From assembly GCA_004794785.1 (NCBI GenBank), contig SJOL01007097.1:5393-69392 (forward strand): 64,000 nucleotides of DNA. Direction: 5' to 3'. Shown in pieces: positions 1 to 13,700 of the stretch (position 1 is the first letter of the stretch; each line of letters starts with the position of its first letter). Both the position numbers and the translations under genes were made by a program. The notes below the pieces were generated by a model. That model saw only the letters and a program-made list of their open reading frames with translations, had not been told where the DNA came from and made no database searches. Source of the DNA: Opisthorchis felineus. Taxonomy: Eukaryota; Platyhelminthes; Trematoda; Opisthorchiida; Opisthorchiidae.

Positions 1-26
1 GATGATGATGATGATGATGACATATT
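1..26. repeat. (GAT)n simple repeat
   Basis: Eight near-perfect GAT units open the window, directly before a LINE fragment. Similar GAT/GATA runs sit at the 3' ends of other LINE copies here, so this is probably the tail of a copy lying left of the window. Confidence 0.7.
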
Positions 27-560
27 TGTTGGCGCGTGAGAGTGTATGGGGAGCCCTCCAAAAACTCTCCTACAAGCAGTGATGTCCGACAAGGGTGTCC
101 ACTCCATCCACTTTCCTTTATTCCTGTTATTGATGAGGAAGTAGTGAGGCGAACCCTGGAAGGTCTCCAGAACCCCGGTATTCAAATCTCCGCGCGAGAA
201 CCTTGTCGAACTGGAATCTGCAGCCGACGTTTTTCTCATTTTTGAAGAAAAGCAGGTGGCGGATGCATTACTAGGAAAGCTAACCAAGGTCATCCAATCG
301 TTGGGCCTGTGCTTCGTGCCCATAAAGTACACAGCCATGCTGCGGGGCGTATTGTGCTTGACCATGCCTCGAAGAATTCAGAGTGACACTGGAGGGTGTT
401 GAGCACTGTACATATCCGGGAAGTTGTATTAGTTCTGACGGTAGTGTGACAGACGAAGTCAGCGCACGAATCTCGAAGGCTAGACTTGCTTTTGCTAGTT
501 TGCGCCACTTATGGCATCATAAAGACACCACTGAGCTCAAAGAACGTGGTCGCTCCAGAG
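27..560 (+). mobile_element. LINE fragment, reverse-transcriptase C-terminal half
   Basis: Broken frames encode VRQGCPL (RT motif), then TYPGSCISSDGSVTDEVSAR and ARLAFASLRHLWHHKD, the post-RT segment shared with other LINE copies in the window (2.8-3.8 kb, 17.9-18.4 kb, 46.5-47.7 kb). Frame changes and stops show it is dead. Confidence 0.8.
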
Positions 561-1713
561 GGGAACGACTAATATAGTGCCGTGAAGATGGGAATCATGC
601 CTAAGGGAAAAGGTTTGGCCCTACTGTGGTTAGTCGGATGTCTACTTGGTACCAAAATATTATGAAACCTACTGTACGAGCTTTAGTGCTCTTTTGGGGC
701 TGGGGTGAGTGGAATTCGTGTCGGGTGATCGCTTTTGAAAGTTGAGGAGTGACTGGTCGAGAGTGTTAGGATCTGAATGGGTACGATCAACGAATATACA
801 CGACTTGAGAACGACCGCACAAATCCCCAGCTATGACGCGAGCCCAACCATTCCTAGCGCAGAGAGTAGAAGATCGGACCTTCGGAGGAGAGCCTTTACT
901 GTCTCAACTAAGGGCAAAGTAAAGGAGGAGCATCATCGAATGTATGTATTTTGAACGACCTTGGGGAGCGATAAATTAGTTAGCACACACAAGGTGCAAC
1001 TGGTCAGTACGAGAAGAGCGCGATTATTTTGGAGGAATGTGCAACATGGCTGAAGTGGCGCGAAAATTCAGAATATTGGAAAATAACTTTGACAATTACT
1101 CGAAGAGTAAACGGGTTTTGGACATACTGATATCCCCAACAGAAAGGTATCAAGTTCAAGCCGAATGTCGTGGGGTCTTGCGTACGTGGTTTTAGCTGAT
1201 GGTTGAGAGAGGTTTCGTCGTGAATCTGTTGCCTTTTACCAATGCTCTTTTCATGCTGAACTGTTGTCAATCATCGCTTTAAGTATATGACCGTCTCTAT
1301 TTCCTGATAATTGCCAAACAAAAATACGCAGCAGCTGAAATCATAGGTTTTACGGAATAAGGTGACCAATCATGGGGTCTGAATGAATGATATCTCAGCT
1401 GTATTTTTCTACTGGTACTTCATTTCTGTAGTAAGGTGAAAATTTTGGATTGGCATGAAGATTGCGTAGGACGAGGCGTCGTTTCCGTTCCCTTCACTGT
1501 TAACAATTATCAGTAGGTTACTTAGATGTTCAACCCTTTCACATTTTATCCGGTGATTCGGGCTCACAGTCATCATAGTGATCTACATCCATTCGAGGCA
1601 CTTGAGATACCTAATCAATCTCGGTCGTTTGCAGCTCCATCGCTCCAGTCCGTCTTTTCAGAAGCATTTATAAGTATTGAAATTACGACCAACTTTGGAT
1701 AATCGCAGTGCCG
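561..1713 (+). other. 5' flank of NAE1, nothing recognised
   Basis: No conserved coding segment, SINE or LINE was recognised in either strand. The NAE1 promoter and 5' UTR must lie in or before this stretch, but no TATA box or trans-splice leader acceptor could be assigned with confidence. Confidence 0.4.
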
Positions 1714-1760
1714 ATGACCAAACGACCCAGAAGCGAACAGCGTTACGATCGGCAGCTGAG
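1714..1760 (+). CDS. NAE1: NAE1 exon 1
   Basis: Starts with ATG and encodes a short basic leader running into YDRQLR. It ends in phase 2 (AG|GTGCCA). The next codon is completed by the G at 1799 after a 38-nt intron. Confidence 0.88.
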
Positions 1761-4700
1761 GTGCCAGTGCCTTTTATAAGTCTATTCTATCGTCTCAGGC
1801 TTTGGGGAGATCATGGCCAACTTGCTATTGAGTCATCGAAAGTGTGTTTGATACGAGCAAGTGCGATTGGATGTGAAATTTTAAAAAACCTAGTTTTGCC
1901 TGGTGGGTTCGGAATCCAACTCTTACTTCTCTTGCAGGTGTAGGCTCGTTCACTATTGTCGATGATGCTGTTGTGACGGAGACCGACTTGGGCTCCAAGT
2001 AAGTTAGAGTTTGTCCAATCTCATGCATACAGTTTCTTCGTGACTGAAAATGATCTCCATAAGGTAACTTCCGAATTTTGACTAATTTCTTTTCAGCCAC
2101 GCGCTCAAGTTGTCACTCAGTGTTTGTTGGAGTTAAATGAGGCTGTGCAAGGCAACTATGTTGTTGAAGTAAATCGCATTTCACTATTCTCGTCCATGAA
2201 TTTCAGACGTTTTCCGCTTTGTTATCAAATGATCCGCAATTTTTTCTTGGCTTCAACGTTATTATTGTTACCGATGCACGTGAGGGGTAAGTCAGCCTGT
2301 CAGTCACGGCTCCATATAGGAGCGTTCTTTGGGACGTTGCTTGGTGTGTGGTATGCACATCTCAACGAATTTTTGTGGTGGTAAGACACTGCACCTCCCT
2401 ACTCTCTCCGTGTGCAGCATAGATTTGGATTTTTTGGCAGGGTACTGGGAAGGTCTCAGTGGAGCTCTAGGGCTTGCGCGCAAGCCTGTCAATTACAAAA
2501 ATTACGTGCGGCGCAGAAAAATGGAGCCTTTCGATGAGTGATATGCTCGAGATCATTCCATCTGTAGTGACTTCCGTGGGTAGACAGGCTTTTTGTTTGC
2601 ATTACAGATGGACCTACCAGGTACGATCTGTGGCTGCAGTTTATTCACGGATGAACCTCTTTATATATATCTATCACGTCGATTGGCCAGTCTGAGAGCA
2701 TGAGGTTTGGGTTAGATACCACCCATCTTGTAGCAGCACTTGAAATTCTGCAGGTGTTAAGCGCACACCAAACCTTGCAACAGAACTGTTCAAGTTACTT
2801 GAAATTACCTGCACCTATGAAGGACCTCAAGAAACTCGTTCAGGTAATCTGGATAGAAACTGACAACAAGAACGCCATTGACATCGAACAGCAGCCATAT
2901 CTTGCAGCGTATCCAACCAGGCATAGCGAGTATCACGCGGCCCCCATCCTGGAAGGCGAGTTGCACCGACAGCATGCAGACTTTCCGTAATCTCTTTCTG
3001 ACCCCTCTGCCAGGTCAAAGGTTGGCCACCTCTCTGCCTCTGTCACTCTGAATTGGGTACGGAAAGCAGTACTCTCTTCGGCAAACGGTGGTTTGGCATG
3101 CGTAATACGTGGCCTAACCAAGCGCATCTTCTGGTGCTGGACACACTTCGATCTCAGTACCCGTTGCCCAACCGAACACTCGCTTTCTAGTTGCCTCTTT
3201 ACGGATTCGCTGACACCAACCCACACAATCTGCCGTCCTGAGACAATGGCTGTCGATGACCTGAAAACGTTTCTGTCCAGCTGCTCGAGCATGCCACGTC
3301 TCGCAGCCATACAACAAAACACCACAGCATTATATGTGCCGCTTTGTTGACATAGGTGTCTCAAATTGGCAAACGCAATCCACGCCATAGAGATTCCTTC
3401 ACTGACCTCATCTGTCACACCACAGTCAGAGTGGTCACGACATCCAAGATACATAAAACGTTTCACAACTTCGAGTGTGCCGTAGGATATAAGTGGGTTG
3501 TTCAGTGACGAGATGACTTCGGTCAATTCGTCCAAAACACCTGTGCCCTTCTCTGCTCTTCGAAGACGCGAACGATATCGTCTGCATATTTCGGATCGGA
3601 TGCATCCTTGTCGGACACCACTTTGTATACAGAATCTTTTGGAGAGCTCTCTGTATATTCACCCCCTCGGAAGTCTGAGAATAGAAACAGCTTATATTCA
3701 CAAACTTCCTTCCTGAGCAAGCGTGTTAAGGAGAGCAAACCGGCCAGTTGGGTCGAATGCGCGTTGGAAATCCAAGAATACCAAAACCATGGGTTGTTTA
3801 TACCCATAGTATTGTTCTAGAGCCTTACAGAATGTGGAGATTCAGTCAACGCAAGCTCTAGTGGTTAGAGCGCGAATTTACTGGCCGGAAGGCTCGTGGT
3901 TCGAACCCGACCTCTGCCTCTCGACTTCCTCTCTCTAGGCTTGGGCAACCTGGCAGTATCCCAGCCCTCGTGCTTCCTTCGGGTGGCATGGCAGTTAGGC
4001 ACCGAAAGGATGCTACGGCTGAACGATTTTTTTTACCAGACCGAAATCCTGTTTGTTGCTCTTCACTAAGTGCAGGGAATGCTTGTTCATCCGCTTGATA
4101 CTGTTGCAGACTGTCTTGGATGGCACTGTATCCATTGACCCGACTGACAACCGAATGGAATTCAGCGTCGTAGCAATCAGAACCTGCGATCTCAGTTTTC
4201 ATACAATGGGTCCGTTTATTCTTAACAAATGGATGGTATGCCATTGTCCTCCTCTGTGATAATAGAACGTTTATTGCATTTGTAACATGATATTGGCCCT
4301 ATTATATTCTATGGAAACGTAATTCTGCCACCTCTACGCCTTATTCTACCATCCTACTGAGGACGGAGATTGCATCGTACGTGATTTCCACTGCATATAC
4401 ATCCGTTATGTCTGCGTCGTTGTACCACAGAAATAACAATTACTCGACCGCTTGAAGCAGAGATGTTGATTGTCAGATCGTGAGGTGGGGTACCTCAGCT
4501 GAATCCTGTTCCTCGGCCTGAGCATGCACACGACCTGTGAAGGGGAAAGGTGTGTAATTGTATATACTACTGATGAAGCATGCGGGTAGTCTATGGTCTG
4601 GTGCCCAAGCTCCGCCCCCGCATCTCATGGAAAGTGGAGTTTATTACGGAAATTGTGGAGTGTGCAGTGTTTGTTTACTACTGTGTAATAGTCAATGAAT

Positions 4701-7700
4701 ATCCAGGAAAGTTCAAGGGGTCGCGCGAGAATGTTCAGTTTTTAAAAACTGTCTGCATATGAGATGTTTACTTTCCTGTCTAATGGCTTAGTTCGTGTTT
4801 GCTAGTAAATGGCTTCGCAGCGCAGGGCTTTCTTCTTTTCACTGGTAGCTTGCATGTGGATGAAGCATGGAAAAATGTGAAAAGAGCTATGCTAGCGGCG
4901 TTTGTGCTGTCTGTTTGACTTCTCAGATACAATCAAACGACCATCGGACGTCGTCGAGATCGCTAGTCCTGATTGTTGCCAGGACATTCGTACCAGCAGG
5001 TAATGAGTACGACGGTGCACGCAAATAGTGAAGAGCCTAAAGGAAAACCGAAAGCTTCGGTGCACATCGAAAGCTCGGGGGATGGAGAAGGCTTTTGCTA
5101 CCGGAAACAGCCGCGCCGTATACCAATTGATAAGATTGACTGGCCCTAGGAAATCAAAAGTCGGTGAAACGGTAAGTGATGAAGGTGGCTCATTAACTCA
5201 CTCGCCAAAGAGCCGACTGGGACGATGGGATAAACTCTTCGAAGAACAGTTTAGCTGGCCTCCTGCAACGTAGCCTCTGAAGATAATGTATACGAGGGAA
5301 TTGAATGTAAGCCATAATCACCCTTCAGAAGAAATAAAATATACGTATTGAAACGTGAAAAGTCACCAGGACCGGACGGTACTCTCCAAAGAAGGATGGG
5401 AACTCCTGGTTATGCATCTGACAGATCTTATTGGCGCTATATGAAGTGAGGGAAAACTACCTGCAGAATGTGACACGTTGACAGTTATTCCTATCTTCAA
5501 AAACAGTACGCGAACTGTGTGAAAACCACTGGCATTAGACTAGTAGCTGTGGCACCGAAGGTGCCCTTTGGTCTTATAGTTCGAGGGCTATCTGAACACA
5601 GGGAAAGAGATCCGTGAAAACGAAGCTGGATTCCGTCCTGCAAGGTGATGCATCGATCACATTTTCACCCTCCGACAGATTCTGGAAGAGCGACACTTTC
5701 TTCCAGCGACCAACAATGGTTGTGCTCCTTGACTTAAAAGCTGCCTTTGACTCTGTGGACCGTCAGGCACTATGGCACTGTCTATGAAGCAAAGATGTCC
5801 CCAATAAGTTCTTGATCCTCCCTAAGGCACTGCACGCCAACTCGCGGCCTGCGCTTCACACCTTCAGATTGTAAGGTACTGCTGCAAGACTGAGTCGGCT
5901 CGAACCCTAACCTCGTGCTTGCGAATGAGCCGATTAAGGTAGTAGACAACTTTGTATACCTGGGCAGCTGTATCAGTCCCGCTGATCTCACGAAAAATGA
6001 TATTTCCATCGGGATTGGGAAGGCCAGAGAAGCTTTCGTGAACCCTCATCACCTGGGGTGTAGGCGTGACATAAGCTTATCCGTCGAGGTTCAAGTTTAC
6101 GATGCATCGGTGCGCATTGTGACCTGGCCGCTGCACCCTGGTACGTAAAAAAGCTGTCAGTCATTGACCATCGATGTCTTCGGAGCATTGCCCGAGTCTG
6201 GTGGCAACACCGGATCAGTAATGCTGAACTACGTGGAATGAATGGAGAACTGACTCACCACCCATAGGTTGCGCTGAATTGGTCACGTGCTCCGTATGCC
6301 AGTCGATCTACATCCTCGAAATTCTCTTCGCACAACCATGCGAAGGCTGGGAGCGAGCCAGGAGAAGTCAAGCAATGACTTAGGAGCGACGTATGAAAGC
6401 GATTACCAGCAAACTCAGCTGCGCTGGTCATTGCCGTCTCCCTGGATGGAAACTCGAGACGGGATACAATGCACTGTCAGACATGACCCAGTTATGCGCT
6501 GAATGAAGCGCATACATTCAAGCTGTTGGCTTCTGTGCTTAGCTTCGCCTCCAGATCTCCTCGATGAAAACTTCACTGACACTTCTGTATTCACGCATCA
6601 ATTATGTCAGCTACCGCTTCCAATGCATAGCTGTCTATCTCCGCATCCCCAAACCATTAGTGAGAGAAAATATGACAGCTATAACCACCTACAGCAAATA
6701 CGCCGTTTGTACAGCTGAAGATGACGACTAATTGAGATGAATACGAAACCTGAAGAAGGATGGCTCGTCTTCCAAGTCGTCTAAGCAGTAGACATGTCAT
6801 TTGAAGGAATGAAACTTTCCGTTGCTGAGACCTGTGGTCAGTGGTCGTAGAAACATTTGTTTAGCACTATTGCGTATCTAGTGCATTTTAGTAGATCTGT
6901 TATTGGGCGTGCAATGGGCCCATTGTCGAGCGCACTCTCACGTACCACCTCATTATTGATGTGACGAGGTCGGCTTGATATAAGCCAGCCGGAGCAGACA
7001 GCGCCGACCGTAAACGGAGAAATGATACACTGAGATGTAATAAAGAAGAACCAACTGAACTTAAACACCATAGACTTTATCTTTGGTGGACATATCTGTT
7101 AGATGTCACGATTGAGGAAGTGCAGAAAACGGAGAACGCGCTCTGTTTATTCTTCAGATTTCGTCATCTACAGGTTCAGAACGTAAAGGTACGTTAACTC
7201 CTGACGAAGAGAAAATTTCCGGCAGTCTGGCAGATCACCTGCGGTGCAAGGAGTCAGGCTATCGCTAGTCTCGTAGCATGACTTTGTAGTTCGGAGGTGC
7301 AGAGAGCAGTCTGTAAAGGCTTACACTTCTTTCTAGAGGATTTAACGTTGTCTGATTTCAGAAGGTTGAAGAACTGAAATGGGCAATGTTTTCTGGGTAC
7401 TCGATGTTGGTCAGCATGCTACCCGGTGTTAACTTTGCTCCCACGGATTTGGGGCCTCTGAATGATGATGACCAGTCACGAATTTGAGAAAGATCCCATG
7501 CCCTTGGGGGATGCCAACTAATACGGGGAATACTCTTGGCACTCGTTTGTGTACATTCACTTTGTTGCCAGAACGAGTCCGAAAAAGCCAGCATGATATT
7601 GACGTACTGGACACCCCTCTGGACACCCCCTATGAGCTTCGGATTGACTGAATCGAAAACAACTTTCATATCCATATGTGCTGAAATCCTCATCTGTTGG

Positions 7701-10700
7701 TAAACGTGATCAATATCTAGCATCTGTCACAGCATGGAAATGTGCCAGGTACAGGCGCGCCCACAGCAAAGCCTGTATGTTCTACTCTAGTGGTGGTTTC
7801 TTTTACTGATTTAAGCCTACGAGTAATGAGACCCATCAGAAGTCTAGACGCGATTGAAACTAGGGTAATGACTTTAGTTATCACTAGACGATCTGGAGCT
7901 TTTCCTACAAACAGGTAGGTACACACCACTCATGCAGTACCTTTTCGGTTTCGAAGAAAGCCTGTTAAGACAGAAGTCAAGATTTCGTCCCTGTGGTTGC
8001 AAAAGGAAGGGGGAAGGAAGTCATAGTCAGGGGCCGAAGCTTTGTTTTGTTTGATCATTTCCAGTTACCGAGGCGGGTAGCTTGCATCCTATTACATTTA
8101 GGCATTAAGGTACGTAAGCTAGGGTCTGGTTGTGGTCAGCTGGGCTGTTCCAAAGTTTCCACCTATCTCAAAACTACGGGACAAATTATGAATTGGGGCA
8201 GCATCTTCCCTGCATATAACTTCACCAACATTGTGTTTTGTACAAGACATAATACGAACTCGGGAAAAGAGAGCACGGTTGTCTCAGGATTATAAAACCG
8301 CCTCTCTTTCCTCTGAAGACGTTTTTGCGGTCTCATGGACTGCTTTTCAGTCCACACTTCAACCTTTTTGTATGCTGAGTTAAGGGGAACGGATCGGTGT
8401 TCTTCTAACGGAGGTGACGGTTTTTCGTGAGCTCGAGGTAGCTCAGTGGTTAAGCCGCGAACTTGCCGACCGGACGGTTCATGGTTCAAACCCCACCCCA
8501 GCATCTGGCCTGCTTCTAGGCTCGGACAAGCTGGCAGTATCCAAGCTCTCCTGCTTTCTTCGGGTAGTGTGACAGCTAGACACCAAAAGGATGTTATAGC
8601 TGAACGATTGATTGTTTGATCCGTATTTCGTATCATTCAATCCCTTATAGTTTCCGGATCAGCAGTGTTCCTCCACATCCGAATTTTGCTGTGGGGCCAA
8701 GAGGTGTAAAGCTAGTTGACTTGGGTTATCGGCTTGCCGATCGGGTGGAAACGTAGCTTGCGGTAATTGTGAATGGGCTTTCTCTCAGCAAAGAACACCT
8801 GGAGGCGAGCTCGAACTGCAGCATAATATGAATCTAGGTGGTTGCCCCAGAACAATCTTCCACGGTTTTTCCCCATCTGTAGCTAATTGTGACATGGCCT
8901 GTTTGTGTTGATGTTCAGTTCTTTCCTCTCGTCGCCATTCAAAATAATTGTGACTTCTGGTTTCGTAATCTACTTGCACTAATTCGTTCGGACCTCCTTT
9001 TTTGCAGTTTATTAATACGTCTCAGTAGAATTCTACAAGACACTTCGATCCCATTAGTGATCTGTTTCACCATCGGGTTTATCGGCTATCTACGTGTCTC
9101 CGCTACAGAGCATGTGATTATCGAGTCCCACCCAGATGCCACCCGTCCAGATCTCAGACTAGACCGACCACTTCCAGGTCTTGTCGAGATGGCCAACGAA
9201 GTGGCCCTTGAGGAAATGACTTCCGAGCAACTGGCTCACACACCTTGGTTAATCATTGTATATATTTTCCTGCAAAAATTCATGCAACAGGTAGGTATGC
9301 AAACTCCCATTTGTTATTTATTATCTAGACTAATCAACTTAATTACATTCTGCACTGGTCATAATCCTTTTTTTTGCCCAGCACAATCATTTCCCACAGA
9401 ACCACGAGGAAAAGTCTATTTTGCGAAAAATGATCATGAAAGGTCAGTTTTCTTACTTTTCAATGGGAGCTTTTAACCCACACATTGAATGTTGTCTTTT
9501 CTAAAAGACGTAATACTGAGTGTTTTTGCACACAAAAATAAAACCACTTGGAGGAGTAGAACCTAAAGTTGAAACACTCGCACAATATAGAGGTAAATAA
9601 CAGGACTTCAGTTTATCTTTATTTAGAAGTATTCCTGTGAATCCCATTAAGCCAAGTGCCTGATGGCAGTATCTCTCAAACCTCGTGTTAGCGACCCTCT
9701 ACCCTAGGAAGAGGGTAGAAGTGTAGCCAAGCTTGTCCTTCATAAATGCTGTTATTCCGTTTCTGAGTGACCACCTGTATTCAAGCCTATGTAATGAATT
9801 TATTAGTTGGATAAAGCGCACAGATTTCCAAGAATGAGATCGACGATCGATTTCAAGTCCTTGTGTCCAAATCCTAACCCGTCATTGTATATTTTGGGGT
9901 GCCCGTCCACTGAAGGACTTTAATTTTATCCTATTTTTACTGCAGATGTTTTACCCCTTCCGCTAGACTCATCCTTGGTGAATGGTTTCTCCTTAAGAGA
10001 CTGCAACACATAAATCATCAAGTGTATGTTTTACGGAATCCTTCTAACTTCAGACGTGGGATTGAAAGAGTTTGTATGGCAACACCGTTGTAGGATCCTT
10101 CCATAGTGAACACATAGAATGAACCGTTTTCGGGTCCAGCAGTATTTCTGTGCGACAGTCGGTAGATGAGTAAATGAATATTGCATCTGAAACAATCCCG
10201 CCCTGAATGAAATCGATTGTCCTCGGTCCTAAGTTTGCTATATAGGAGGGCCAGAGTGTCACATCTTAGTCACTTATCAAATACATCCACTGAGGAATCG
10301 GGGTGAAGTAGCATCTTCATCGTTTTGGGATCCTGTGATCTCACCACCTTTTTATCGCGTCACATCTCTGATCTTAGCTTTCATATGACCGATCTCCGTC
10401 TTTGTGGTCGAGGGTTGATTTTCGCCTGCAAATGCAAGTTTCGCTGCTTTGTGCATCCCTGGACTTGTTCCCCATTTCAATTATTTCGGTTTTCTGATCG
10501 AAGGTGGCACCGAATTGCTGAAGGCGGTCAGGATGCGAGAACCGAACCTAGAGCCTTCCTACACACTGGAGAATTTTCAAGAGGCTGGAAAAGCGGTTAA
10601 CACTGCTGTCTGTCCCACGGAAGTAAGCTTGGTCTTCTACGCTTTCCTTTTGTTGACAGATGTTACCTCTACTGATTACTAGATTTTTGGCGAAAGTCTA

Positions 10701-13700
10701 CTACACTGCGTTCCTTTTACTATTGATTGATGGTTTTGAGGCGTGACTCTTGTATGTTGAGCTCGAGACAACCCCCATTTAGGGCGCCGGCACCTTGAAT
10801 GGAAGTTCTTGTTCCGACTACGCCCTCCCTTCCCCCCCGGACATCTCGGTTGTTCCTGTTTAAAGTAGGACAACCTGACAGTATACCAGCCCTCTTAACT
10901 GTTTGGTTGCATGTTTTTCGATGGAACGCCGAGTCGAACGGCGAAGGCTATCCACCGACGACCGAAGGTAGCTATTTTCAGTAGACCATCGAAACCCAAA
11001 GTGCACTTGCATAGTCAAAATTGAGAATTATTAATAACATAATAACCATCGTTCAGCTGTTCACCCTTTCGATGTCTAGCTGCCATGTCGCCCGAAGGAA
11101 ACGTGAGGGCTCAGGTACTACCAGGTTGCCCAAGCCCAGACAGGAGCAGTCGGGATGCTGAGGTTAAGTTCGAACCACGGACCTTCTGGTCAGTAATTTC
11201 GCGCCTTAACCACTGACCTCCCTCGACATGAGAGAATTAGCACTGCCCAAATGTGTCAGCAATTACTACCGGACCAATTATAAATTCGATTTACCAGAAC
11301 CGGTGCATTGGCTCGGTTACGTGTGTGCATACTTCTGGTGTGTCACACTGATCATGTTTCGTAGAGCAGAGGACTGGAAAATTTTGGCGCTAACTAATGG
11401 TGCCAACTACCACTGCGTATTCACCGATTTTGAAAAGATTAAACGATCCGGACCGTATGACTGGACCTGAGACAAGAAAGCCTATTTTAATCAAAGCACA
11501 GTTGGGTAAAACACTCGTTTGCATCGCCGAGAGCTCGGTTGTGGCATTAAAAGGAATACGAGCTTGTATTTCCAGAGGTTGCTTGTGGCTACTAATTATC
11601 GCCAGCGTCAATGACGTCCACCTAGTACTGCTGAGTAAAACAACCGCTGGTTCAGACCAAAAGCTGCCACCTTGTCGTGGTGGTATGGCATGAGCTCTGG
11701 AACGATTCTGCGGGCCGAATTCGCCGAGATTTCGTCCCACAAGGTGTAACCGTGCCAGGAAAGACAAATGTGAGCAGTCAAACCAAGAGTAAAGCTGCCA
11801 CCTTGTCGTGGTGGTATGGCATGAGCTCTGGAACGATTCTGCGGGCCGAATTCGCCGAGATTTCGTCCCACAAGGTGTAACCGTGCCAGGAAAGACAAAT
11901 GTGAGCAGTCAAACCAAGAGTAACGAGTCCCCGTATTATGAGTGATCGTAATTGACAGTAACTGACCCCCTGCAACCAGGTGGGATAGACTATTGAGTCT
12001 CTGGCTCCGGTTAGGGTCCTCCAAGAAAACCTTAATATCTACTGCTTGGCGGTTTGGACATATGATTCAGACCTGAATACCCAGGTCGGCCGACTAGATG
12101 CGGAAGAATCCCTTCCTAGCGCTCGATTCGGGGATGATACCCACTACACAGGTAACGAAATGTGACTTCCTTGACCATGCAGTGAACTTCATTTCTGGCC
12201 AGCACAAGCTCTCAAACCGAGTTAACTGGAGTCCGCTAGCTGCGATTCAGCTATGGACTGAGTTGGACCATGTGGCCATCAATTTGACTCCGGTATTGTA
12301 CAGGTACGTGTGCCAGTTGACCTTCCTCCGGGATTACACTGGTTGATGCTGGACCATTCAGCTCATCCCATCAATATCGAATTAAGTTGGCTAAAAAGCT
12401 TTCATAATAAACGGGTGCAATGGTAACAACGGTAATTTGGAGGATGGCTGGAAAAATAAAAATGAATCTGTGCCCACAGCTTTTGATACTGTCTGTCCAG
12501 GATCACATGCACATTCCAGTGACTACTGGACATCTTCACACTCAGTAGTTATCATTGGTGCCTGTAAAAGTAAACCAGCAACACACAACTACGATAGCGC
12601 ATGCAGATCCTGCAGAGCTCAAGGATTGTTAGAGAGTACTTGGTGGATAGTAAAGCTCCGGGAAGTGTAAAAAGTCTTTTCGGCGGGAAGCAGCCACACT
12701 CTACTTCAGGTGATCTGGTCAACCAGTCTGAGGAGAGCAAGTGTTAACGAAACGATCTCCAGAAAGGATGGAAACTAAATTCATTCACAGAAACGCCATT
12801 CTAGGCGGTGGGCCGATCTGTGTGAGGAACGGTTCGGCTGGTACCTATCAATTCAACCTCTGGAAGAACCATACGGACCTGGAAGGAACTTTGACACCAG
12901 TTCTCCATCGACAGCAAAGATGAAGCGCGAGGTTCCGTTGATTCGGCGTAACAAAACACCTCCAGACAGTTTATGAGCTACGCTCTTCGAAGGTGGTGAG
13001 TCCCTTGTAGCTGGCCTGCTACCTCACTGTAGTGTCTGGAATGCCGAAGGAATACCGACAAAATAGAGCTCTTCGAGGGTGTTTCTAATATTCTCAAATG
13101 GTGTAAGGATATCCTGCGGAAACCACTTCTAACATCAATCCAGTAGTGATAGTTTCCAACATGTTTTCTGGTGTTATCCTGAGCAGGTTGATCAATCTTT
13201 ACGAGAGTCAGATTCATGAGAATCAAGCAGGATTTCGCCCTGGTCGGGGTTGCATCGACGGTATCTCCACTTTGCGAAAAATAATTCAACTGCGCCGTTC
13301 CTTCCAATGATCAACAATAGTGGTTTTTCTTGATTTATAGGTTGCTTTCGACTCCATCTGTCACCAGAAACTATGGCAGTGCCTGGCGATGAAAGGTGTT
13401 CATTCTAACGTTTTGTTTCTCATAGTGTCCCAGCGTGCCTACTCTCGTGAACCCATTCCGATCTACGGCAGATTCCTGATTTCAGCACGCTGATGTCAGG
13501 CAAGGCTGCTCTCTGTCACCCTATCTCTTCAGCTTTGCTATCCTACTTGAATATTCTTTATATGCGTCTAACACCTCGAGGATCGCTCACACACAGCACA
13601 ATGACCATGTCGCTGTTCTTCGATCAGACCTTTGAGAACTGAAGATTATCTTAAATAATCTAGATAATTCTGTTGCATGGTTTGGCATACGCTTCATCCC

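Noticed and set aside
3851..4034. tRNA-like sequences with good box A and box B at this and nine other loci
   Set aside because: All share the same non-tRNA body and several share a T-ended 3' part, so they are SINE copies and not functional tRNA genes.
8889..9476. 195-aa + strand frame taken as one coding unit
   Set aside because: Only 9,008-9,290 is coding. The start and end of the frame are read-through of intron sequence around NAE1 exon 7, and exon 8 lies in another frame.
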